From: Sorghum bicolor
Taxonomy: Eukaryota > Streptophyta > Magnoliopsida > Poales > Poaceae
Reading direction: 5' to 3'
DNA: 64,000 nucleotides
Assembly: GCF_000003195.3 (NCBI RefSeq)
Contig: NC_012878.2
Span: 13,633,104 to 13,697,103, forward strand
Positions 1-10,066 of this stretch are shown one piece after another. The notes under the pieces were generated by a model. The model was not told the origin of the DNA. It did no database searches and saw nothing but the letters and a program-made list of their open reading frames with translations. Every line of letters starts with the position of its first letter. Positions within the stretch are counted from its first letter, which is position 1. The translations under genes were made by a program, and so were the position numbers.

Positions 1-712
1 GGTACCCGCATCGGCTATGAATCCTATTATTAAACCTTGGCCGTTCCGGGGTTGGGCTATTGATCTCATCGGTCAAATTTATCTGCCATCGAGTAAAGGG
101 CATAAGTTTATCCTTGTTGCCACTGATTATTTCACTAAATGGGTTGAGGCTATTTCTTTGAAGAAAGTGACATCGGCCAACATGATTGATTTTGTGAAAC
201 AGCATATTGTTTACCAATTTAGAATTCCCCAAACAATCACTACCGATCAAGGTACTATGTTTACGTTAGGAGAGTTTGATGAGTTTGCAATCGGTATGGG
301 GATTAAAGTGTTGAATTCTTCTCCTTACTATGCTCAAGCCAATGGATAGGCCGAGGCTTCTAACAAAGGAATTATTAAGTCATTAAGCGAAAGATTGAGG
401 AAAATCCCAGACGATGGCATACTCTGTTAAATGAAGCCTTATGGTCATATCGGATGGCGTGTCATGGTTCGACCAAAGTGTCACCTTATCAACTGGTGTA
501 TGGACATGATGCAGTACTACCATGGGAAATTAAAACTGGTTCTAGGCGAATGTTTTCTCAGGATCAGTTAACTGCTGGTGACTATGCTACTTTGATGAAA
601 GATGAGTTGGAAGATTTAGCAGGGCATCGGTTAAGAGCTTTAATTAGCATAGAGGAGAATAAAAAGACAGTGGCTAAGTGGTAAGATACCGAGGCAGTAT
701 CTTGGTTGATGC
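1..712 (+). pseudogene. pol: Element A pol remnant: integrase core, broken
   Basis: The translation from base 17 closely matches residues 774 onward of the intact pol of element D (58624-61857), covering the catalytic core of a Ty3/gypsy integrase, which would insert element cDNA into chromosomes. The first two catalytic aspartates are visible (AIDLIG and TTDQGT contexts). An in-frame TAG at 347-349 falls just before the third catalytic residue. A one-base frameshift follows near 380, and the frame reopens at 454-684 in another phase. Near 685-700 about 210 bp present in D are missing, which removes the integrase C-terminus. The N-terminal zinc domain, RNase H and reverse transcriptase lie left of the window. 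It is certainly non-functional. Confidence 0.93.
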
Positions 713-747
713 ATGAAAGTATATATGCCGATAACAGTCCTATCGCT
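713..747. other. Element A spacer between pol and antisense gene (left piece), hairpin interrupted by element B
   Basis: The stretch GCCGATAACAGTCCTATCG at 728-746 is one arm pair of a GCCGATA/TATCGGC inverted repeat that is intact twice in element D (61867-61887 and 61931-61951). Element B inserted at its 3' edge. The continuation is at 9121. Confidence 0.7.
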
Positions 748-3319
748 TGTAATACTCGATTTTAAGGACAAAATCAGATATGCACCATATGCGAGTTTTA
801 AAAGGCAAATCTCACATATAGCTACAAATAAGGGGTAATATCAAAGGAAAATGCGTAAACATATAACGTACTTAGTATAAAAGAGATAACCTTTAGTATC
901 AAACAGCGGATAGACAACTCCAACTTCGGGTATTAACTTCTCTCTATAGGATCCAACTGACTGGTTGATCACAAGCCTAAACTTCTCCTGAGGTTTGGGG
1001 GAAATAGCAAGAGTGAGTCCATGTCGAACTCCACAAGTATAGCAACTAGATTATATAGATCCCACAATCTCATGATCAATGTGACATAAATAATGTAGAG
1101 TATTAAACAATAAACAATGAGCATATTTAACACACAAGATTCATCACCCTTAATGTAGATGTCCCCAAGGCCGCTCCTGACCGTGAGCTCGGCTAGTATA
1201 CTAGTTTTTAACACTATGCGAAGGTTGTACATCTTTACCCATGAGTCATGATTTACCCTTTCGCCCGAGGTAGCTAATCTCTTAACCCCCTTCCAAGGGA
1301 GGTCGGTAGAGATCACTATGAAGTCTTTCAAAGGTTCGTCTAACAAGTTAGGGCCGCTTGGTTTCATTAGTCAATCCATGTGATTCACCCGCAAGAATCC
1401 ACGGTCTGCTATTCCCCAATTGTGCCACACGGGTAACCGCTAACGAGCTAGAAAAGTTACTCATACTTAACTAAAGCCAGAGCCATTATAGCCCTCATGG
1501 TTGCATTGTTGTCCCGGGTGATCATGTACAGATAAATCATCAAGTTGCTAAAAAGTCATTTTTACCGTTTATTACTTAACATTAATCCAGTCACAAGATC
1601 ATGGTCACAGAAATAAAATCCAAATGCTATACTTGCCTTGATCCAAATGCTCTTGCTGATCTTGCTAAATGTCCAAGTACTGATCTTGCTTGTTGTAGCA
1701 CTCTTGATCACCACAGATTATTCACCGTCTAATCACGATCATCGATCACTCAAATAATCGAAGAAAACATACATGAAACAAACAAGGCTACAATTAGAAC
1801 AGTACACCAATCATATGAAAACAGTATGGAAAGTTTGTAAAACAATTCTACGCATCGCTACGATCTCACAGACGTAAAGATCACGAAAATCGGATTTAAA
1901 ACGGAGAAGATATGAATTTTCTAAGATTTTATATAGAAAAACAATTAATTAAATAGTACCACAAATTTAAAAAGTTTCAAAACAGTGAGATAGTATTTTT
2001 AACATATAGAGCTCGTAAATACGAACCTAACGCAATTTGAATGAACCAAATCGGATTTAAAATGAGCATGTTATAAGCAATTTAAATCTGGTGGCAAAAC
2101 TGTAAATACTGTAAAGCGTATTTTGAACTCAGCCGGGTCGTTTTACGTTTTCAGAATCGAGAAGATGTATTCTAGGCTTTACGCAAAGGACTGCGGGTTA
2201 CATAATGAAAAAGGTCGGGGTTTCTTTAGCAAAACTGTCAGGCCAAAGGGGTATCGGCCTCTATGGGCCATCGGATTAGAAACGGATGGCGCAGATTAGA
2301 TCGGGAAGGGAGAGAGAGAGAGCTCCGGGCGGCTACAGTGGCCAGCGCGGTGGCGCCATTGCCGGAGTTCGTCGTCCCGATGATTTCGTGCGCCAAACTG
2401 AAAAATAAAACCACCGGGATAAAACTTAGGTCAAGGCGAACTCACCCAAAGACGTTTTGGAGGCAGAGAGAGTTCGAGGACAACCGACTTTGTGATATGG
2501 CGGACGCAAACCTCCTAAGCACATCGGCGACCATAAGTGGTTGAATCAAAGCACAAGAGAAAGAAAGAGGTATCTTGGAGACTCGTGGGAGCGTTGTGAA
2601 GCTCGGCCGAGATTCGAATTCGACGGCACGACCGCGTATAGGGCGCTCCACGGCGGCGGCTTCCTACACCTTTCAGCGAGATCCGAAACCCGGCTAGAGC
2701 ACGTCCAGGGTCGCGGAAATGGGAAAGAGAAGCGCAGAGAAGGTTTAGGTCTTTATAGGGGTGGCTTACGCGCGTTTGGAGGCAGCAAATCCCGTGCTAA
2801 TCGGGATTTGGTGGCACCGTACGGAGTCCTGCTCGAGGACGACGTGACGAAGAAGAAGGAAGGAAAGGTGGGTCGCTGACGTGCGGGCCCGATTGGCAGC
2901 GAGAGGAAGGCAGGGGGGAAATGTGCTGCTCGGCTTTTGCTGGGCTTCTGCTGACTTGGGCCGAGGCCGAGAGGGGAGGGGAGGGCGCTGGTCCGCGCAG
3001 AGGGAGGCGAGGCCTCTAGGCCTGATTCCAGGAAGGGGTGAGGGGCTTCCTTTCTTTTTTTTTTATTTCGAAGCCTATTTCCAAACAATTTGAAAACCAT
3101 TTTAAAGTCACTTTGAATTATTTTGAATCTTGGGATCAAATTACTCAGCAAACAAAAAAATGAATTCTCCAGCATGAATGCACATTCATGTTACTAGGTC
3201 CTATGATAATTTTTACTATAAAGAAAAATATTATTTCACCTATATTTTCATGAGTACAAAAATGCAGAATTAAATCAATTTTCATTTATTTCAAAAGGAA
3301 CAATTTTTAGGGTGTTACA
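748..3319 (-). repeat. Element B 3' LTR
   Basis: A direct repeat of 6595-9120, about 2572 bp with TG...CA ends. The outer half is AT-rich and the stretch at about 2250-3050 is GC-rich with many spurious ORFs. It differs from the other copy by scattered substitutions and by an indel cluster near 2280-2365, where this copy has an extra purine-rich stretch. I estimate a few percent divergence by eye. Confidence 0.92.
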
Positions 3320-3320
3320 A

Positions 3321-3337
3321 ATCTACCCCCCTTAAAA
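3321..3337 (-). promoter_or_regulatory. Element B polypurine tract
   Basis: On the minus strand this reads TTTTAAGGGGGGTAGAT and directly abuts the start of the 3' LTR, the expected site of plus-strand priming. Just upstream on that strand is an AATCTCG/CGAGATT inverted repeat (3341-3358) like the one in element C. Confidence 0.85.
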
Positions 3338-3564
3338 TGAATCTCGTCCTCGAGATTCGAAAAAGATACGGATTCCAAAAGAGAAACAAGAACAAGAGCT
3401 TGATATCTATTTCAACTTCACAACTTGTATTCCAATGTAAACACTTACGTCTCGGGATCACAACTTGTAAACAAAACATCCATAAAATGTCTATTATTCA
3501 TAAATGATTAAAATCCATCTTGACTACCAACGTTTTGACTTATACAACTCAAAGACATGATAAC

Positions 3565-4242
3565 TTAGCATGGATATGCCTCCTCATGTAGGAGTGGACC
3601 ATCTTGATACTCAATTCTTTTCCCTGATGGTGCGGTTAAGAAAAGTTTCCACTGGGTAGCATAGATCACTGCCTTGTGTGCATATAACCATCCATTGCCA
3701 AGAACCAAAGAAATATTGAGTGACTCTAGCACAATGGGGTTTACTGTGAAGTTCTCCTTGCTTATGACCAGATTAATATTCGAGCAAACCTGGTCTGCCT
3801 GTATTTCTCCCTTTGGAGTTTGAACTAACAAAGACTTCCTTGTTGGACACTTCACCCACTCAATTGTTATTACCAAGTTGGCATAAATGAAAGAATGGGA
3901 AGCACTTCGGTCAAACAGAGCAAAAACCAACACTGAGTCCACTTGAACATAACCACCCACCACTTTGGTGACTCCTTGAATGTTATTCATATCCACATTG
4001 TTTAGTCTTTCATTGATATAATTTTGCTGTACTTTATTTCCGTGAGCAGGCTTCTTACGAGCTTTCCTTTTACGCTTCCGTCGTTGTGGATTTTGATTTG
4101 ATTCATTGTCAACTTGCTCCTCAATATTATTATTTTGATAACACTCAGCTTTGTCATACTCATAGCATCTTTCTTCAAAGGCAAGATGATCATAATCTTC
4201 CCACCTATCCATGAGAGGCATCATATTGTGCTCCGGATTCAT
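3565..4242 (-). pseudogene. Element B protease-like ORF (225 aa), active site degenerate
   Basis: The ORF starts at an ATG (4240-4242) and has two parts. Residues 1-90 are charged, with a basic cluster (RRKRKRKARKK) that could bind nucleic acid or act as a nuclear signal. From about residue 97 it follows the retropepsin fold of Tekay-type gypsy elements: a VLVFALFDRSASHSF active-site segment, and near the end a VLGNGW segment followed by AHKAVI, which matches the flap and C-terminal motif of that family. The catalytic Asp-Ser-Gly is Asp-Arg-Ser here, so proteolysis is unlikely. There is no reverse transcriptase after it. It may survive only as cis sequence or as a binding protein. Confidence 0.75.
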
Positions 4243-5639
4243 GGGACACTACACTCCCTGTCATCAAATGACCAACGTCAGTAACACGGCAAGGATAGAT
4301 GATCATAACCATAGAATATCTCAGAAGACAATTATCACTTCAAGCTAGTTTTAAAATGCATCATCTGTGATATCAAGGTACTACCCCCCTTAAAATTAGA
4401 TTGATTGGGGGACACTAGAGACTAGTTCTCCTATCCTTTTTGGACGCCACACATCATAGTCTTTTACATTCGTGGTACCGAGTCTCTTGATCCAACATTA
4501 TCCAATTCTTCTCCATGTAACCCCTTTATTTAGGCTACCCCCCTTAAGAAAGGTCAACTAGGGGACACAAGAAAGGTAGCTAGCATGTTTTCCAGACAAG
4601 TTAACTAACATTGAGAACGTATGACATCCCAAAGAGCTTCCGTGCAAGAGAACTAACATGTATCCTGAAATTTTCCCGCGATATGAAAAAACACCAGCAT
4701 AGAAAAACAGGTATAACTCTCATTCTGTTAATCCAATAGAGTTATAGCTTGTATCGTTAGAAAACTTATGAAATTCACCTCAACTTTCCTGTAGTAGACC
4801 TCCTTAGATTCTGTCTTTAAGCTTAGGTAAAACAACCAAACATAATATCCTTCCTGATAATGTCTCAGCAAAGGTGCTGTAACTTCCAAAAATAATATCT
4901 CGAGCTACTTACCTAATCTGGAGATGATCCTTACATTTTTGAAAAGCTTAGGAAATCCTCTACAACTTTCGTACACCACGTTTTCCCAGTTTCAGTTTTT
5001 ATCTTGGCTGAGAATAGGAAATGCCAGATCTGTCCAGATTATGAAACAGAACAGAGACATCCAGGTGTAAATATCATATCTCAGGTTCTACTAATCCAAA
5101 TGAGTTCTAGCTTATACCGTTGGAAAGCGTAGAAAATTTTCTACAACTTTTCTATAGAATACTTTTCCAAATTCTATAGTTATATTTGTCTTACACATTA
5201 AGTAACAAAAACTGGTCCAGATTCTTGACAGCACATCTGTATCATCTTGTGATTTTTGTAACTTCCAAACCATAACAGCTATGAGGGTGATTCTTGCGGT
5301 CAGAGAAAGATCCTGAAGTCTGGTTGTTCCCAGAAACATTTGGTAAACTTTGCACGATCAGATCTTGGTATACAGTATGATTATTGCAGACTGCTCCAGA
5401 AAACAGCAAAAGATAGAAATAGGATATAACCAAACCGAACTACTTATGTCATTACTCCTTATGCCTTAGTTCTATAAACTAAATGAAATTGTGAAGAACT
5501 CACAAAATCATTACACTCATTACAAAGATCCAAATCAAACATACACATAATAGCAAGCAATTAAGCATTAAAGGTTCACAAGGCATACAAACTCAACTTT
5601 CGCTACTAGCGTTTTTATTACACAAGGGGACACAAACTC
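4243..5639. other. Element B interior non-coding region with degenerate ~180-bp repeats
   Basis: No ORF of note. At about 4740-4800, 4935-4990 and 5100-5165 a similar block recurs: a motif like GTACCGTTGGAAAG followed by a variant of TTTTCTACAACTTT. The spacing is about 180 bp. The same core appears in the LTR of element C (for example 14267-14292). The function is unknown. Confidence 0.6.
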
Positions 5640-6401
5640 CTAAATTTTAGGCTCGGTGTGGCTACTTTCATGATGCATCAGTTGCTTCTTTTGTGGACAA
5701 GAGCTTATATAATGTCCTTCTTGTTGACAGTGAAAACACCTTCTCTTAGCTGGATCCTTTGTGATGTTACTTTCCACTGAAGTGTTGCTAGGTGTGTTAC
5801 CAACTCGCTGACTCTGATGGTTTATCTTTGTATGATTAGATTTCTTCCTATATTGCTTGATCCTCCGAGGTTGAAATTCTCTATAAGTAATTGTCCACCC
5901 ATCTATGCATACCTCATGAGCAGTGGGGTTAACTTGAGAAGTTTCTTTATCTCCAAGGTTTGAATTTTTCTGACAAGAATTCGAAGCTACATGTGACATC
6001 TTGGGATTTGGGTGTTGATCACTTCCCAGTGTCGGCTCTAGTGCTTTTGCCTTCCTCTTCTTATCCTTATTAGTCACACAAGTTGGTTTTGTCTTAACTT
6101 CCTTTTTAGATGACATATTCCGAAGACAAGGAAGACCATAATGCTCACAACAGTGGCATCGATCATGATATCCTGATGTATTACTCCCAACGCTTCTATG
6201 ATTTCTCATATTGTTCCAAGCTTCTGCTACTTGTCTCCTCACTGGTCCTGAGATGCATTGTTGAGAGTTCTTGTTCTGAGTTATTCCTTTCACTACTTGT
6301 GTTTGCATGGCTAGAAGCTTCTCCCTGTCGAATGCTTTTATGGTTGGCAATTCTAGGTGCTTTTGTTCCTTCTTGTCAAAGGTCTCCTCGTTATGATCCA
6401 T
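5640..6401 (-). CDS. Element B ORF1: zinc-knuckle Gag-like protein (253 aa)
   Basis: An intact ORF from ATG (6399-6401), about 180 bp downstream of the primer-binding site, which is where gag belongs. Near the C-terminus a CCHC knuckle CFHCQQEGHYISSC (C-x2-C-x4-H-x4-C) indicates RNA binding of the nucleocapsid type. Another Cys/His cluster, CHCCEHYGLPC, lies mid-protein. The middle is Lys-rich and basic. I do not recognise the capsid fold (Retrotrans_gag) seen in elements C, D and F, so the protein is shorter and rearranged compared with a normal gypsy Gag of 300-400 residues. It could package B RNA together with Gag from a helper. The remaining interior carries only a protease remnant. Confidence 0.72.
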   Translation of the reverse strand: MDHNEETFDKKEQKHLELPTIKAFDREKLLAMQTQVVKGITQNKNSQQCISGPVRRQVAEAWNNMRNHRSVGSNTSGYHDRCHCCEHYGLPCLRNMSSKKEVKTKPTCVTNKDKKRKAKALEPTLGSDQHPNPKMSHVASNSCQKNSNLGDKETSQVNPTAHEVCIDGWTITYREFQPRRIKQYRKKSNHTKINHQSQRVGNTPSNTSVESNITKDPAKRRCFHCQQEGHYISSCPQKKQLMHHESSHTEPKI

Positions 6402-6579
6402 CTAAAGAGACAACGAGGGAGGATTTAGAATAGAGACAAGATTTTATAAAAGAACTGGGCAAGAAGTAAGCATAAATTTTAGCAACTATCAAGGTCAAGG
6501 TGAAAGCAAGAAGTATGCAAAGATAGAAGCATGCTAAAACGTCCAGTTCTACCTAGGCTTGCGTCCTACAGTCAGCATT

Positions 6580-6591
6580 GCTCTGATACCA
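6580..6591 (-). promoter_or_regulatory. Element B primer-binding site (initiator tRNA-Met type)
   Basis: The minus strand reads TGGTATCAGAGC three bases after the LTR end, an exact match to the usual plant tRNA-iMet-complementary site. Confidence 0.95.
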
Positions 6592-6594
6592 CTT

Positions 6595-9120
6595 TGTAAT
6601 ACCCGATTTTAAGGACAAAACCAGATATGCACCATGTGTGAGTTTTAAAAGGCAAATCTCACATATAGCTACAAATAAGGGGTAATATCAAAGGACAATG
6701 CGTAAACATATAACGTACATAGTATAAAAGAGATAACCTTTAGTATCAAACAGCGGATAGACAACTCCAACTTCGGGTATTAACTTCTCTCTACAGGATC
6801 CAACTGACTGGTTGATCACAAGCCTAAACTTCTCCTAAGGTTTGGGGGAAATAGCAAGAGTGAGTCCATGTCGAACTCCACAAGTATAGCAACTAGATTA
6901 TATAGATCCCACAATCTCATGATCAATGTGACATAAATAATGTAGAGTATTAAACAATAAACAATGAGCATATTTAACAGACAAGATTCATCACCCTTAA
7001 TGTAGATGTCCCCAAGGCCGCTCCTGACCGTGAGCTCGGCTAGTATACTAGTTTTTAACACTATGCAGAGGTTGTACATCTTTACCGATGAGTCATGATT
7101 TACCCTTTCGCTCGAGGTAGCTAATCTCTTAACCCCCTTCCAAGGGAGGTCGGTAGGGATCACTATGAAGTATTTCAAATATTCGTCTAATAAGTTAGGG
7201 CCGCTTGGTTTCATTAGTCAGTCCATGTGATTCACCCACAGGAATCCACGGTCTGCTATTCCCCAATTGCGCCACATGGGTAACCGCTAATGAGCTAGAA
7301 AAGTTACTCATACTTAACTAAAGCCAGAGCCATTATAGCCCTCATGGTTGCACTGTTGTCCCGGGTGATCACGTACAGATAAATCATCAAGTTGCTAAAA
7401 AGTCATTTTTACCGTTTATTACTTTACATTAATCCAATCACAAGATCATGGTCACAGAAATAAAATTCAAATGCTATAGTTGCCTTGATCCAAATGCTCT
7501 TGCTGATCTTGCTAAATGTCCAAGTACTGATCTTGCTTGTTGTGGCACTCTTGATCACCACAGATTATTCACCGTCTAATCACGATCATCGATCACTCAA
7601 ATAATCGAAGAAAACATACATGAAACAAACAAGGCTACAATTAGAACAGTACACCAATCATATGAAAACAGTATGAAAAGTTTGTAAAATGATTCTACGC
7701 ATCGCTACGATCTCACAGACGTAAAGATCACGGAAATCGGATTTAAAACGGAGAAGATATGAATTTTCTAAGATTTTATATAGAAAAACAATTAGTTAAA
7801 TAGTACCATGAATTTAAAAAGTTTAAAAACAGTGAGATAGTATTTTTAAAATGTAGAGCTCGTAAATACGAACCTAACGCAATTTGAATGGACCAAATCA
7901 GATTTAAAATGAGCATGTTATAAGCAATTTAAATCTGGTGGCAAAACAGTAAATACTGAAAAGCGTATTTTGAACTCAGCCGGGTCGTTTTATGTTTTCA
8001 GAATCGAGAAGACGTATTCTAGGCTTTACGCAAAGGACTGCGGGTTACATAATGAAAAAGGTCGGGGTTTCTTTAGCAAAACTGCCAGGCCGAAGGGGTA
8101 TCGGCCTCTATGGGCCATCGGATTAGAAACAGATGGCGCCATTGCTGGAGGGCAGAACTCCTCGCCGGAGTTCATCGTCCCGATGATTTCGTGCACCAAA
8201 CTGAAAAATAAAACCACCGGGATAAAACTTAGGTCAAGGCGAACTCACCCAAAGACGTTTTGGAGGCAGAGAGAGTTCGAGGACGACCGACTTCGTGATA
8301 TGGCGGACGCAAACCTCCTAAGCACATCGGCGACCATAAGCGGTTAAATCAAAGCACGAGAGAAAGAAAGAGGGATCTTGGAGACCTCGTGGGAGCGTTG
8401 TGAAGCTCGGCCGAGATTCGAATTCGACGGCACGACCGCGAATAGGGCGCTCCACGGCGGTGGCTTCCTACACCTTTCGGCGAGATCCGAAACCCGGCTA
8501 GAGCACGTCCAGGGTTGTGGAAACGGGAAAGAGAAGCGCGGAGAAGGTTTAGGTCTTTATAGGGGTGGCTTACTCGCGTTTAGAGGTAGCAAATCCCGTG
8601 CCAATCGGGATTTGGTGGCACCGTACGGAGTCCTGCTCGAGGACGACGCGACGAAGAAGAAGGAAGGAAAGGTGGGTCGCTGACGTGTGGGCCCGATTGG
8701 CAGCGAGAGGAAGGTTGGGGGAAATGCGCTGCTCGGCTTTTGCTAGGCTTCTACTGACCTAGGTCAGGGCCGAGAGGGGAGGGGAGGGCGCTGGGCCTCG
8801 CAGAGGGAGGCCAGGCCTCTAGGCCTGATTCTAGGAAGGGGTGAGGGGTTTCCTTTCTTTTTTTTATTTCAAAGCCTATTTCCAAACAATTTGAAAACCA
8901 TTTTAAAGTCAGTTTGAATTATTTTGAATCTTGGGATCAAATTACTCAGCAAACAAAAAAATGAAATCTCCAGCATGAATGCACATTCAAGTTACTAGGT
9001 CCTATGATAATTTTTACTATAAAGAAAAATATTATTTCACCTATATTTTCATGAGCACAAAAATGCAGAATTAAATCAATTTTCATTTATTTCAAAAGGA
9101 ACAATTTTTAGGGTATTACA
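6595..9120 (-). repeat. Element B 5' LTR
   Basis: About 2526 bp, paired with 748-3319. On the minus strand it carries the promoter side of the element. A GC-rich block (about 8150-8840) likely holds the transcription start or leader, but I cannot place a TATA box with confidence. Confidence 0.92.
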
Positions 9121-9181
9121 CGGCTAGACCAAATTATTAATGTTTTTGAGAAAGAAGTTAAACAAGTTGCCGATGAAGAGT

Positions 9182-10066
9182 TTATAGGTCCATCAAGGTT
9201 TGGATGGTCGATATTGCCCGCAGACGAATCTGGTTTGCCTCATCTATCTCTCGGGTGTCTTCATCGGTCGAACCTTCCACTGGCTTCAGCTTCTTCATTT
9301 CCAATGGCTTACGAGCTTGGGCATCCCTCTCTTGTTGAAGAGTCTTGAGCACATCGGGCAGTTGGATTTCCTCTTGTTGAGCTTGAGTCAGGGCTTCCTC
9401 CAATTGTTTGAGTTCAGCCAGCAGAGCCTCCCTCTTTGCCGATAGATCGAAGATTCTCTATTTTAGTTCGGCACTTGAAGATTGCAGAATGTCAATGCTC
9501 TTATGCTTCTCATCGGTTGCATGCTTCACTTGCAGCATCTCCTGTTTAAGCTGGGCATGAGCGGCTCTATCAACAAGACGCTAGACGGACTTTTGTTATT
9601 GGAGCTGGTGACTCTCTAGGTGAGCCGCTTGGAAGAGCATCTCTTCATCATTGGCAGGAATTTGGCCACGGAGATTTTGAATATGTCTTTGGCGGGATCA
9701 GAGTCATCCACTAGCTGGGCTGTGTCTTGCTGCAATAGGGCTAGTAAATCTTCCAGCCTGGACTTGATCTCAGCCGATGCGATTCCAATTGCCATTGAGG
9801 AGCTTGCCTCTTCGATTTAATCATCCGAAATGGCGATAACAAAAGAGAACAAGCTATTGGGGGAATCTTGCTCCTAGAAAAGGGAGAGGATAAGTTACCT
9901 AGGATTAAGTGTCGGTAATGCAAAGTCTGATAGATCAGGTGACTTACTTGTTTCAGAGCAATTTCTTGTCTCTAGCGTGGAGATGCGGCTGGCACTATGA
10001 TTTGATCGGTTGGAGCTGCCGATGGAATATCTTCAACTGAAAATTACTAAAGATGACGATGGTATT
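9182..10066 (-). pseudogene. Element A antisense extra gene, 3' exons (coiled-coil end)
   Basis: On the minus strand 9403-9182 encodes a Glu/Gln/Leu-rich helical segment ending ISTIQTLMDL, collinear with the last exon of the intact relative in element D (62698-62003). Upstream the same reading continues to about 9870, but stop codons interrupt it, for example near 9463. An exon corresponding to D 62778 onward lies at about 9950-10037, bounded by a GTAAGTCACC-type donor and an acceptor ending TAATTTTCAG (near 10038-10047). Element C is inserted inside the intron just beyond this acceptor. The product would be the coiled-coil C-terminus of the PMD-like protein; here it is decayed. Confidence 0.75.

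Larger units (their letters stand above)
748..9120 (-). mobile_element. Element B: non-autonomous Tekay-like Ty3/gypsy LTR retrotransposon
   Basis: Two direct LTRs (748-3319 and 6595-9120) begin TGTAATAC and end in TTACA, and flank a 3.3 kb interior. A perfect 12-base initiator-Met primer site lies next to the right LTR and a polypurine tract next to the left one, so the element reads on the minus strand. The interior holds a zinc-knuckle ORF and a damaged retropepsin-like ORF. No reverse transcriptase, RNase H or integrase is present. The target duplication is CGGCT on the right and the same with one base lost on the left. LTR ends, primer site and the hairpin near the polypurine tract resemble those of element C, which suggests mobilisation in trans by Tekay elements. 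Confidence 0.9.

Noticed and set aside
969..1367. 132-codon minus-strand ORF conserved in both B LTRs (6816-7214)
   Set aside because: Conserved only because the LTRs are copies. It is low-complexity hydrophobic with no motif, and there is no independent evidence of coding.
2263..3175. ORFs in the B LTR GC-rich block
   Set aside because: Same reasoning. The frames are not kept between the two B LTRs because of indels.
6580..6591. tRNA gene fragments at primer sites
   Set aside because: Only the 12-18 bases complementary to a tRNA 3' end are present. No cloverleaf can be drawn around any of them.
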